The translations under genes and the position numbers were made by a program. From Clostridiales bacterium (lineage in GTDB: Bacteria > Bacillota > Clostridia > Lachnospirales > Lachnospiraceae): a stretch of 33,064 nt of DNA. This document shows, piece by piece, positions 1-9,400 of this stretch (position 1 is its first letter; each line of letters starts with the position of its first letter). The notes beneath the pieces are model-generated. The model worked only from the letters and a program-made list of their open reading frames with translations, did not search any database and had not been told where the DNA came from. The stretch is from the NCBI GenBank assembly GCA_018365455.1, contig JAGZJZ010000067.1, positions 1-33,064 on the forward strand, in the 5' to 3' direction.

Positions 1-93
1 TCCATAACAACATTTTAAATCAAAAACAGGAGGGACACAACACTTTTCATTACTTGTTTGTGCCTGAGCGAAGCGAAAGGAATGATAAAAAAT

Positions 94-3000
94 ATGAAAG
101 GTTGGAAAAGATTAATATCCGGTATATTGACAATGGTATTAATGATCACGAGCATTTTACCAATGACAGTGTCAGCGGCAGAAAACTTAACACCGGGTCA
201 TGATTTCACGGCTGACTGGATCTGGAGCAATGATGCCAGGGAAGCCGGACAATGGATGAGTTTTCGTAAAACATTTGATTTGGAGAAAGTGCCGGAAAAA
301 GTAGAGGCATACGTAGCAGCAGATTCAAAATACTGGCTGTGGATTAATGGTGAAATGGCAGTATTTGAAGGTATGGTAAAAACCGGACCGAACAGAACGG
401 ATATGTATTATGACAAAGTAGATATTGCAAAATACCTGAAAGAAGGCAAGAACACGATAGCCGTACAGGTTGTCTACTTTGGTAAAAGCGGTTACGGTTT
501 CAAAGATTCCGGTAAGCCCGGCTTCTTATTCGACGCAGAGTTTGGAGAAGGAGCACTGGAGAACGGCACAAAAATTGTCAGTGATACCAGCTGGAAGACA
601 ATCAAAGACCCTGCTTATGGAAAACACAATATGGATTCCAACTACAGACTGGCGGAACCCAATATTATGTATGATGCCAATGCAGAACTGACTGGATGGC
701 AGGGAACAGAATTTAATGATTCCAAATGGAAGAATGCCGTAGTTCAGGCAAAAGCAGGAGAAGCTCCTTACAATAATCTGTGGGAACGCCCGATTCCCCA
801 GCTGAAAGTAGACGATGTGGTAAGATACACGGCAGATGGTACAGACGGAACAGGTACCTGGAAAGAAGAATATATTGATTCTTCCGCAAATGATGTATTT
901 ACTGCCCTGGAACTGCCGGATGAATATAACGTTTCTTTGACATTTATGGTAGATCCGATTGCTACGACAGGGTCTAACGCCCCATTTGCGGGTTCTATGG
1001 GATTAGCGGTTAATATGAAAGATGATAATAACTTTTATATGCCTCAGGTAAGTATGGCGGACTTAAATAATATGCAAAGTAAGGATTACGCAAATTATAA
1101 ACCACATATTCACATTAATGGCGGATGGGATGTAAAAGGTCCTTATGATATCAGCAGCTTAATTCCGGGAGACAAGCGTTTTAATACAAAGCACACCATG
1201 ACTGTTAGCGTGGATGCGAACGGATTTGATGCAACTGTAGATGGTACCGATATGGAAAGAGTCAACACAACTGCATTAAAAGGCGGTTCCATTGGTTTTA
1301 GAAACGATAATATGGAAAAGGTTCGTATTTACAGTCTGGAAGTAAAATCTGCAGATAACAGCACAGTGCTGTTCAAGGACAACTTTGCAAATGATAAGCT
1401 TGGAAAGCGCATGACTCAGTTTAAAAAATTGTCAGGTGCTGTTGACCCTGAAATCAAAGCAGATGAAAATGGGGAGCATTACTTGTCTCAGACAAATTCA
1501 ATTATTAAGGCAGGTACCGTAAAACTTGGAGAAGGTGTAAAACGATATACCATCAGAAATGCAACAAACCTTCAGGGAACCCCTTATCTCAAAGTGAAAT
1601 CAGCAGCAGGCAAACGTATAGATATGTATACCGATACCTGGCTGGAACCCGCTGGAAATGGAAACTCAGTCAGACATGCTTACATCACAAAAGATGGAGA
1701 GCAGGAATTTGAAGCACTGGGATGGGTAAACGGATATGATGTTTACTTTGAAATTCCGGAGTCTGTAGAGGTACTGGAATTGGGATTCCGCCCGTCCACT
1801 TACAACACAACGCCGGCAGGAAGCTTTGCCAGCGAGGATGAAGACTTAAACTTATTGTATAAAAAGTCTTATGATACCCTGTTAGTAACCATGAGAGATA
1901 ACTACATGGACTGCCCGGACAGAGAAAGAGCACAGTGGTGGGGAGATGCCGTAAACGAAATGCAGATGGCATTCTACGCCATGGACAGTAATGCAGGACT
2001 GCTTTACAAAAAAGCATTGAACCAGGTACTTGGATGGAAGAATGCGGCTGGACAGCTGCCTACAACAGCACCAAATGGAATTGATGCCATTTCAGAACTT
2101 CCCATGCAGGCACTGGCAGGCGTAATGTCCTTCTGGCAATATTACATGTATTCCGGAGATGCGCAGCCTATGACTGACGGATACGATTCACTGCTGGCTT
2201 ACCTGAAGCTTTGGAGCCTTGAATCCGATGGATTTGTATCTCACAGAGGTGGAACCTGGGACTGGATGGACTGGGGAAATAATCCGGATGCAAAAATTAT
2301 CGAACAGGAATGGTATTACATTGCAGCACAGAGTGTATTAAATATGGCTCAAACACTGGATAAACCGAAAACAGATATTGAATTTTTGGAAGAACGCCTG
2401 TACAGCATTGAGTCTAAGTTTGATAAAGCATTTTGGGATAAGTCAAAAAATGCATACTACAGAAGTACCGGAAGCGGCAAAGCAGATGACCGTGCCAATG
2501 CATTAGCAGTATATGCAGGACTCGCTCCGGCAAGCCGTTATGCAGGTATTGAGAAATTACTGGAAACCCAGATGGAATCCAGCCCATACATGGAAAAGTA
2601 TGTATTAGAAGCTTTATACATGATGGGATATGATGACGAAGCTATGGTGAGAACAAAAACCCGCTATAAAGAGATGATCGAAGATGAATTTCCTACCTTA
2701 TGGGAGTTCTGGAATAAAAACGCAGGTACCAGAAATCATGCATGGTCCGGCGGTCCTCTTACCATGATGTATATGTTTAACGCAGGTATTACACCTTTAT
2801 CGCCAGCATATGAGAGTTTCCAGGTAAGACCTCAGACAGCAGGATTAAAGGATATCAGTGCAGAGATACCTTCACCAAAAGGTAATATTGAGGTAACTGT
2901 AAAAGAAACAGACAGTGATATCACATTAGGTGTAACCGTACCGGCAGATTCGAAGAGTGCTGACATCTACGTTCCAAGAATTGATGGCAAACAGACCATG

Positions 3001-6000
3001 ATTCAGTTAGGAGGTCAAACCATCTATGCAGACGGAGGGGAACTTGACTTACCGGATGGCGTTACATACAAGGACGAAGACAATGAATATGTAGCATTTA
3101 CCGTAGAAAGCGGAACGTATTCATTTGTAAGCAGCGAATTTACAGGAGAAGAAAAAGAGCAGTACGACGTAAATGTAAAAGTAGTGGGACAGGGAACGAT
3201 TCAGGTAAATAATGCTGAAGTTACAGTGCCATATCAAAGCCAGGTTAATAAAGGTGAAAAAGTTACCATCACTGCAACACCGGCAGAGGGCTGGGCAATC
3301 CAGAAGGTAACGGGTACTTATCCGGAAATCATTTCGGAAGAAAACAGCAGGGTTCCTTATACGAAGGAAATCACAGCAGACCGGAATGTAAACTTTACCG
3401 CTGTATTTACAGAGATTCCAAAGGAAAGACATGTTTTAAGCGTAAATGCAAAGGGATTGGAATATGCAGCAAATGTTAAAATTAATGGTGTAGAAAAGAG
3501 AATCCCATTTGCAGGAGCCTTTAAAGAAGGTCAGGAAGTGACCATTGAAGCAGAGGTACTGCTGCCATTGAACTATGAGTTTTCAGGATGGAGCACAGAA
3601 GCAGGTGCCACAGATGGAACCACAGCAACGGTGACAATCGGTAAGGAAGATGTTGATGTTTCCTTTGAACTGACAGAAAAAGTGGGAAAAATTACACCGG
3701 TAACTGTCACAGTAGCTGATAAGCCAGAGGGCGGCGGTTCCTGGGATAAGAGCAATTTAGTGGATGGACAGCGTATTTCGACAAATGATTCTAATGGATT
3801 TACTTCACAGACTTACAGTACAAAAGATATCAGTAAAAATCCGCATAATATTGTGTTAGATCTTGGAGACGTAAAATCTGTAAATCAGGTAGCTTTATTC
3901 CCAAGGACAAATGCAGCTGCAGGAGATAATTTAAGCTGTGCATTCCCGGAATCCTTTAAGATCTATGTAAGTACAGACAACAAAAACTGGCAGTTAGTGA
4001 GATCTGTAGCAGATCAGCCAAACCCCCGCTTTAAAGAGCAGGTTTACAGCTTTGCATCCCATGAAGCCAGATATATTAAAATAACTACAACCAGGCTTGG
4101 CGCTGTGGCAACCGATGAAGGCAGCCCCAATAATTTCCGGGTACAGCTTGCAGAAATTGAAGTGTACAGCAATCCGGAAGTAACACTTCCTTCCAAAGAT
4201 GCATTAGTGAACGTGTTAAAAGAAGCGGACGATGTAAGAAAGACAGAAAAGTATCTGGAAGCAACCATTGCAACACAGCAGGTATTCGATGAAGCATACA
4301 ATACAGCTCAGTTGGTACTGGAAGAAGAAGATGCAGATGCAGACAAGGTAACTGGAGCTGAACAGGGGATGAGATCTGCAATTGACGGTTTGATTCCTGC
4401 ACCGAAGCCAATTACCCTTGTGGATGAAGTAAACGGCATTTCTATCTATGCTGAAGCAGGCGTACTGCCGGATCATGTGGAATTAAGAACAGCCCTGATT
4501 GAAGCAGGACATGAAAAAAATGAAACAGTAACAGAGGCAATGAAGGATGTTACCGACAAATTTACTGCATTTGATATAACCCTTTGGGCTGAAGATGTGG
4601 AATTGTCCCTGGGTGAAAATCATGTCACCGCAACTATGAAGGTGCCGGCAGGATATGACACTGAGAAACTGGCATTAATCTACGTATCCGGTGAAGGAGA
4701 GAAGACAGAACTTTCATTTACCTATACAGACAGCAGTAAAACAGACATCCGGTTCCAGGCAGATCTTCTTGGAAGCTATGTGTTAGCTGACGGAGCAGGT
4801 GAAGGCGGCGAATTAGCAACACTGAGCACCATAAAAGCTACTGCATTGAAGCCGTCCATGCTTTGGGATGAAACAACAAGAATTAACCAGATTATGGCAT
4901 ATGATACCAGGGGACAGATTGTAGATTTAACAAATGCTGTCATTACATACGACACCAGTAATGGTAATACAGCCGTTGTAGATGAAACTGGTTTGATTAC
5001 TGCTAAAAATACAGGAACAGCAAAAATCTTAGTAAACGTTACTTTAGATGAAATGCAGGCATCCGGTTACGTTCGTGTAACGACAGCAGAACCTCAGATT
5101 GTAAATCCGGTTAAGTCAGAAGCATCAAAAGACAGTATAACATTACAGACAACAGATGGATATGAATATGCAGTATGGACAGGCAGTACAGGATTAGTAT
5201 TTACAGAGAACCCAGTATTTACAGGATTAAATCCGGCAACGGAATATGTATTCTACCAGAGAATCGCTGCAAATGAAAACCATATTGCAGGAAACTTAAG
5301 TGAACCGTTAAGCGTCACCACGGACAAAGAAATAATGACAGGCCAGATCAGCCTCACTGGTACCGCTAAAGAAGGAGAAACACTTACTGTAAATACATCA
5401 GGTATCCAGAATCCTAAGAACCTGGTATATGTATGGAAACGCGGAGACCAGGGAATCCCAGGTGCAAACGGAACCTCCTATAAGCTTACAAAATACGATG
5501 TGGGACAAAAGATTTCTGTAGTGGTAACATCTGATATTATGGCAGGTATTTTTACGGCGACCACAACGGAAGTTGTAAAACCGGCAGAAGTTATCGTAAC
5601 CGGAGTTACTTTGAATAAAACAAGCATGACGCTGGAAAAAGGAAAGAGTACAACATTAAAAGCAGCAGTTGTACCATCCAATGCCTCCAATCAGGCAGTG
5701 TCCTTAAAGAGCAGCAGTACATCGGTTGCTACAGTATCCCAGAGCGGTAAAGTCTTGGCGAAAAAAGCAGGAACCGCGGTTATTACCGCAGTAAGTGCCA
5801 ATGGAAAGACAGCAGTTTGTAAAATAACCGTTACCCAGAATCCGGACGGAGTAAAATTAAACAGAACAAGTAAAACTCTGGGAGTAAAGGAAACTTATAC
5901 CTTAAAACCAACGTTAAAACCTTCCTATGCAGCCAATAAAAAGTACACATGGACATCCAGCAATAAAAAGGTTGTAAAAGTAAACTCCAAAGGAAAATTA

Positions 6001-6324
6001 ACAGCAATCAAAGAAGGAACTGCTGTTATTACGGTTAAGACAAGTAATGGTAAAAAGAATACCTGTAAGGTAACGGTAAAAAAAGCACCTGTTAAGCTTA
6101 CTTTAAATGAAAAGAGAAAGACATTAAAGCCAGGTAAGACATTTGCTTTGAAGGCAAAACGCTCCAGCAAGAGTGCAGGCAGGATTACTTATACAAGCAA
6201 AAATCCTAAAATTGCAACCGTTAATTCAAAAGGCGTAATTAAAGCATTAAAAAAAGGCAGGACAATAGTAACAGCAAAATTGTACAACGGAAAATCAGCA
6301 GAAATAAAGATTACAGTTGAATAA
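94..6324 (+). CDS. Secreted modular GH78 alpha-L-rhamnosidase (F5/8C, FIVAR, Big_2 tail)
   Basis: Extracellular enzyme of about 2076 residues, predicted to release terminal L-rhamnose from plant glycans or glycosides. The signal peptide is residues 1-28 (VSA before AEN). Modules in order: GH78 N-terminal beta domain ~40-236; LamG/concanavalin-like insert ~247-436; GH78 beta-sandwich and (alpha/alpha)6 catalytic barrel ~480-915; C-terminal beta domain to ~1012; two InlB-type divergent repeats ~1023-1199; F5/8 type C (CBM32-like) domain ~1201-1360; FIVAR ~1370-1437; an unnamed module ~1439-1566; Ig/FN3-like modules ~1581-1828; three Lys-rich Big_2 domains 1833-2076. The catalytic motif is DCPDRERAQWWGD (606-618, E611 likely acid), with E871 in TLWEFW and H882 in HAWSGG. 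The ATG at 94 is chosen because AAAGGA lies 12 nt upstream and the signal peptide begins there; an in-frame TTG at 58 has no suitably spaced ribosome site. No LPxTG or SLH anchor is seen. The family is certain; the exact substrate is unknown. Confidence 0.93.
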   Translation: MKGWKRLISGILTMVLMITSILPMTVSAAENLTPGHDFTADWIWSNDAREAGQWMSFRKTFDLEKVPEKVEAYVAADSKYWLWINGEMAVFEGMVKTGPNRTDMYYDKVDIAKYLKEGKNTIAVQVVYFGKSGYGFKDSGKPGFLFDAEFGEGALENGTKIVSDTSWKTIKDPAYGKHNMDSNYRLAEPNIMYDANAELTGWQGTEFNDSKWKNAVVQAKAGEAPYNNLWERPIPQLKVDDVVRYTADGTDGTGTWKEEYIDSSANDVFTALELPDEYNVSLTFMVDPIATTGSNAPFAGSMGLAVNMKDDNNFYMPQVSMADLNNMQSKDYANYKPHIHINGGWDVKGPYDISSLIPGDKRFNTKHTMTVSVDANGFDATVDGTDMERVNTTALKGGSIGFRNDNMEKVRIYSLEVKSADNSTVLFKDNFANDKLGKRMTQFKKLSGAVDPEIKADENGEHYLSQTNSIIKAGTVKLGEGVKRYTIRNATNLQGTPYLKVKSAAGKRIDMYTDTWLEPAGNGNSVRHAYITKDGEQEFEALGWVNGYDVYFEIPESVEVLELGFRPSTYNTTPAGSFASEDEDLNLLYKKSYDTLLVTMRDNYMDCPDRERAQWWGDAVNEMQMAFYAMDSNAGLLYKKALNQVLGWKNAAGQLPTTAPNGIDAISELPMQALAGVMSFWQYYMYSGDAQPMTDGYDSLLAYLKLWSLESDGFVSHRGGTWDWMDWGNNPDAKIIEQEWYYIAAQSVLNMAQTLDKPKTDIEFLEERLYSIESKFDKAFWDKSKNAYYRSTGSGKADDRANALAVYAGLAPASRYAGIEKLLETQMESSPYMEKYVLEALYMMGYDDEAMVRTKTRYKEMIEDEFPTLWEFWNKNAGTRNHAWSGGPLTMMYMFNAGITPLSPAYESFQVRPQTAGLKDISAEIPSPKGNIEVTVKETDSDITLGVTVPADSKSADIYVPRIDGKQTMIQLGGQTIYADGGELDLPDGVTYKDEDNEYVAFTVESGTYSFVSSEFTGEEKEQYDVNVKVVGQGTIQVNNAEVTVPYQSQVNKGEKVTITATPAEGWAIQKVTGTYPEIISEENSRVPYTKEITADRNVNFTAVFTEIPKERHVLSVNAKGLEYAANVKINGVEKRIPFAGAFKEGQEVTIEAEVLLPLNYEFSGWSTEAGATDGTTATVTIGKEDVDVSFELTEKVGKITPVTVTVADKPEGGGSWDKSNLVDGQRISTNDSNGFTSQTYSTKDISKNPHNIVLDLGDVKSVNQVALFPRTNAAAGDNLSCAFPESFKIYVSTDNKNWQLVRSVADQPNPRFKEQVYSFASHEARYIKITTTRLGAVATDEGSPNNFRVQLAEIEVYSNPEVTLPSKDALVNVLKEADDVRKTEKYLEATIATQQVFDEAYNTAQLVLEEEDADADKVTGAEQGMRSAIDGLIPAPKPITLVDEVNGISIYAEAGVLPDHVELRTALIEAGHEKNETVTEAMKDVTDKFTAFDITLWAEDVELSLGENHVTATMKVPAGYDTEKLALIYVSGEGEKTELSFTYTDSSKTDIRFQADLLGSYVLADGAGEGGELATLSTIKATALKPSMLWDETTRINQIMAYDTRGQIVDLTNAVITYDTSNGNTAVVDETGLITAKNTGTAKILVNVTLDEMQASGYVRVTTAEPQIVNPVKSEASKDSITLQTTDGYEYAVWTGSTGLVFTENPVFTGLNPATEYVFYQRIAANENHIAGNLSEPLSVTTDKEIMTGQISLTGTAKEGETLTVNTSGIQNPKNLVYVWKRGDQGIPGANGTSYKLTKYDVGQKISVVVTSDIMAGIFTATTTEVVKPAEVIVTGVTLNKTSMTLEKGKSTTLKAAVVPSNASNQAVSLKSSSTSVATVSQSGKVLAKKAGTAVITAVSANGKTAVCKITVTQNPDGVKLNRTSKTLGVKETYTLKPTLKPSYAANKKYTWTSSNKKVVKVNSKGKLTAIKEGTAVITVKTSNGKKNTCKVTVKKAPVKLTLNEKRKTLKPGKTFALKAKRSSKSAGRITYTSKNPKIATVNSKGVIKALKKGRTIVTAKLYNGKSAEIKITVE

Positions 6325-6342
6325 CAATTTGATTTTTTTACA

Positions 6343-6414
6343 ATCGCGGAAGCAGCCAATCGGACACCACAGGGTGTCCGCCTGGCTCGCAAAGCTGTAC
6401 TCGCTGACCGCGAT
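6343..6414 (+). repeat. Dispersed structured repeat, copy 1 (5' of second rhamnosidase)
   Basis: An outer inverted pair ATCGCGG (6343-6349) / CCGCGAT (6408-6414) encloses the conserved left flank GCGGAAGCAGCCAAT (6346-6360), a 20-nt hairpin with a perfect 8-bp stem and ACAG loop (6361-6380), and the right flank CCTGGCTCGC (6381-6390). AGCC (6354-6357) can also pair with GGCT (6384-6387). The flanks and the 20-nt centre length match two other copies, at 25852-25906 (+) and 27636-27692 (-). It lies between the stop of the first rhamnosidase and the ribosome site (GAAGGGGAAAGG, 6421-6432) of the second. No T-tract follows the hairpin, so it is not a classical terminator. Function is unknown; it could be a mobile palindrome or a 5'-leader/processing element. 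Confidence 0.75.
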
Positions 6415-6445
6415 ATTAAAGAAGGGGAAAGGTTGACAGAAAATT

Positions 6446-9400
6446 ATGAAAAAGAATAAATGGATATCACTTATTTTAGCCATCGCAATGGTGATAACGT
6501 CCTTAATGCCAACGACAGCAATGACTGCAATGGCTGCAGAGGGCAATACCGCTATCAGAGAATTGATGGTAGACAATGTAGTTAATCCGGTTGGAATTGA
6601 CAATACGGCTCCGAGATTTTCCTGGAAAATGGACTCGGCAGTACAGGGGCAGATTCAGACCGCTTACCAGATTGAAGTATCTGAGCTGGGCGGCAATGAG
6701 GTATGGAATACCGGTAAAGTGGAAAGTGATAAAGCAGTTGATATCATTTATGAAGGAAGTGCACTGACATCCTCCACAACTTACCAGTGGCATGTTACCG
6801 CATGGGATAAAGATGACAATGCAATTGTATCCGATCATGCAACCTTTGAGATGGGTCTGTTAGAAGAAGATGCATTCAGTGATGTAAACTGGATTCGTAT
6901 GCCCAAAAAAGGCGATCCTGATCCGGATGCCCAGGAACCGGAAATTGATAAGAGTGTCTATACCATCGAAGCAAACTTACATTTTAAGGATGCGGTAGGG
7001 CTTGTATTTGCGGCAAAGGACAATTCCCATTTCTATATGTGGCAGTTAAACAATAATATGGAACAGGGAGTAAAGGGAAGCTGGCTTCGCCCTCATGTAT
7101 GGAACGGCAACGGCGGTACATTTAATCCTGAGAATATTAGTAATTACAATGGATACCAGCTGGAGGATGAACTGTTAGACAATACAGACTATAATCTGAG
7201 ACTGGTAGTTAATACAACCACCCATATAGTTGAAACTTATATTAACAATGATTTGGTAAATTCATTAGATTGTAAAGATGCAGATTTATCTTATGGTAAA
7301 ATCGGATTTCGTCAGGCAACCAATCCAGTAGGCGGATTCAGGGAGCAGGTATGGCTGGATGATATGAAGGTAACTGCTAATGATGGAACTGTTTTATTCT
7401 ATCAGGATTTCTCTCTGGATAATGACACACAGTTTGATGGCGGCGTAGTAGAAAACGGGAAACTTTATTTAGCTTATGGTGAGAACCAGGGTGATAAAGT
7501 ATTTCTGAGTAAGGACAGCTCCATGTATTACCGTTTTGATACAGACTTTACGATCAAATCCGGTAAAGCAGGAATTATCTACGGCTCAAATGCAGAAGGT
7601 ACCCAATTCTATTATTCACAGATCAATCCAAATTACAGTTCAGGACCTGCAGTTGTACAGCACATAAGAGAACTGGACGGAAGAAAATATGAGTTTGATC
7701 GCGGTTCTATCAGTAATATTACAAAAGAAGATCTGGTTAATAAAAAACACCACTTTACCCTTACCTGTTCAAATAAACAGGAAGTACGCATCTACATCGA
7801 TGGCGTAGAAGCAAAATACCATGACAAGTTAGATAAATTCCAGTTTGATGGAAAATTTGGTTTTAACAGCGATGGCGGGGATGATGTGGTATATGATAAT
7901 ATCGTTGTAAAAGTAGCAGGTATGCCTAAAGTATTCACAGATGGTAATACAGTAGAAAACATTTTTGACAACGGAACGGTAGAGAATGGCGGATTGCGCA
8001 TAGCCGGTGAAAGTACAGCATTATTAAAGAATGCACTTAGCGGCAAACCTGATCCGGAACCGGAACCGGATGCACCCGTACACTATATCGTAGAATCTGA
8101 TATCACCGTAACCAGTGATTCAGCGGGTATTGTATTCTCTGCATCAGACAGCAGCAACATGTTCATGTGGCAGATTAACGGTGCAGACCATAAAGGAAAA
8201 TTATATTTAAGACCTCATATCTGGGATAACGGAAAACCGCACTATGACAAATATGAAAAAGATATCAGCAGTTTCTTTGATTATAATACAGAGATTTTGA
8301 ACAAAGAAGTTCATGTAAAAATTGAAGTGACAAATCAGGAAATTAAAACATCTATTAATGATAAGCTGGTTGATACTTTCCAGGTAACTTCTGAGACACC
8401 AGGTAAAATTATGGATGGAAGAGTGGGATTCCGCTCAGGAACAGCAACAGAAAACTTTATGGTTGATAATCTGAAAGTGACTACTTTTGAAGAAGGCGGA
8501 CCGGCAGAAGGAACCATAAAACTTTCTTATGATTTTGATGACGGTATAAATCCATTTGGAGGAAGTGCAGGACAGGCAAGTTCAGGTTCCTTCAAGGACG
8601 GTAAATTTGTAGTAAAAGGCAATGCAGGTGTACTTTTGACTAAAGATTATTCCAATCTGGGAATGCCCATGTTCAGAAAAACATTTGAAACAGAAGATAA
8701 AGAAATTGTAAGTGCAAAAGTATACGCATCCTCACTGGGTGTATATGATCTGTATGTAAACGGAACCAGAGTGGGACGACCGGATGAAAATGGCGAAACC
8801 ATCTATGATGAAATGAAACCGGGCTGGACCGATTACAATGAAAGAGTCTTATATTATTCTCATGACATTACAGACTTAATGAAAAAAGGCGGAGACAACG
8901 TAATTCTGGCACAGGTAGGAACCGGATGGTGGACAGGAAGAATTTCCTATAATACCTATGGTACCAAAGATATGGCATTTTTAGCTAAGACAATCATTAC
9001 TTACAGCGATGGAACACAGAAAGTTTTAAATACAGACAGTTCCTGGAAGACAAGTAAAGAAGGCGTTATCCGTGAAGCCGATATCTGGGATGGAGAAACT
9101 TATGATGCAAATTACCCAAGCGCATCCGTAATGTCTACTTCAGAATATACAGAAGACGAGAGCTGGAGCAAAGTAAGCTATGACACGAACTTTAATGGAG
9201 TAATTTCTGCACAGGTAGGACAGACAATTCAGGTTCGCAAAGAACTGGAGCGTACTCCGGTTACTACAAGTGTATACCAGGGTAGTAAGGATAACGGATC
9301 TGATTACGGTACGGTAAATGTAGTCAAAGATGATTACAAGGCAAATGATGTAATTGAATTAAAAAAAGGCCAGACGGTTGTCTATGATTTGGGACAAAAT

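Noticed and set aside
58..93. Upstream TTG and ATG starts for the first rhamnosidase
   Set aside because: AGGAGGG at 29-35 is about 23 nt from the TTG at 58, and AAAGG is 1 nt from the ATG at 82. Only the ATG at 94 has workable spacing and leaves a standard signal peptide.
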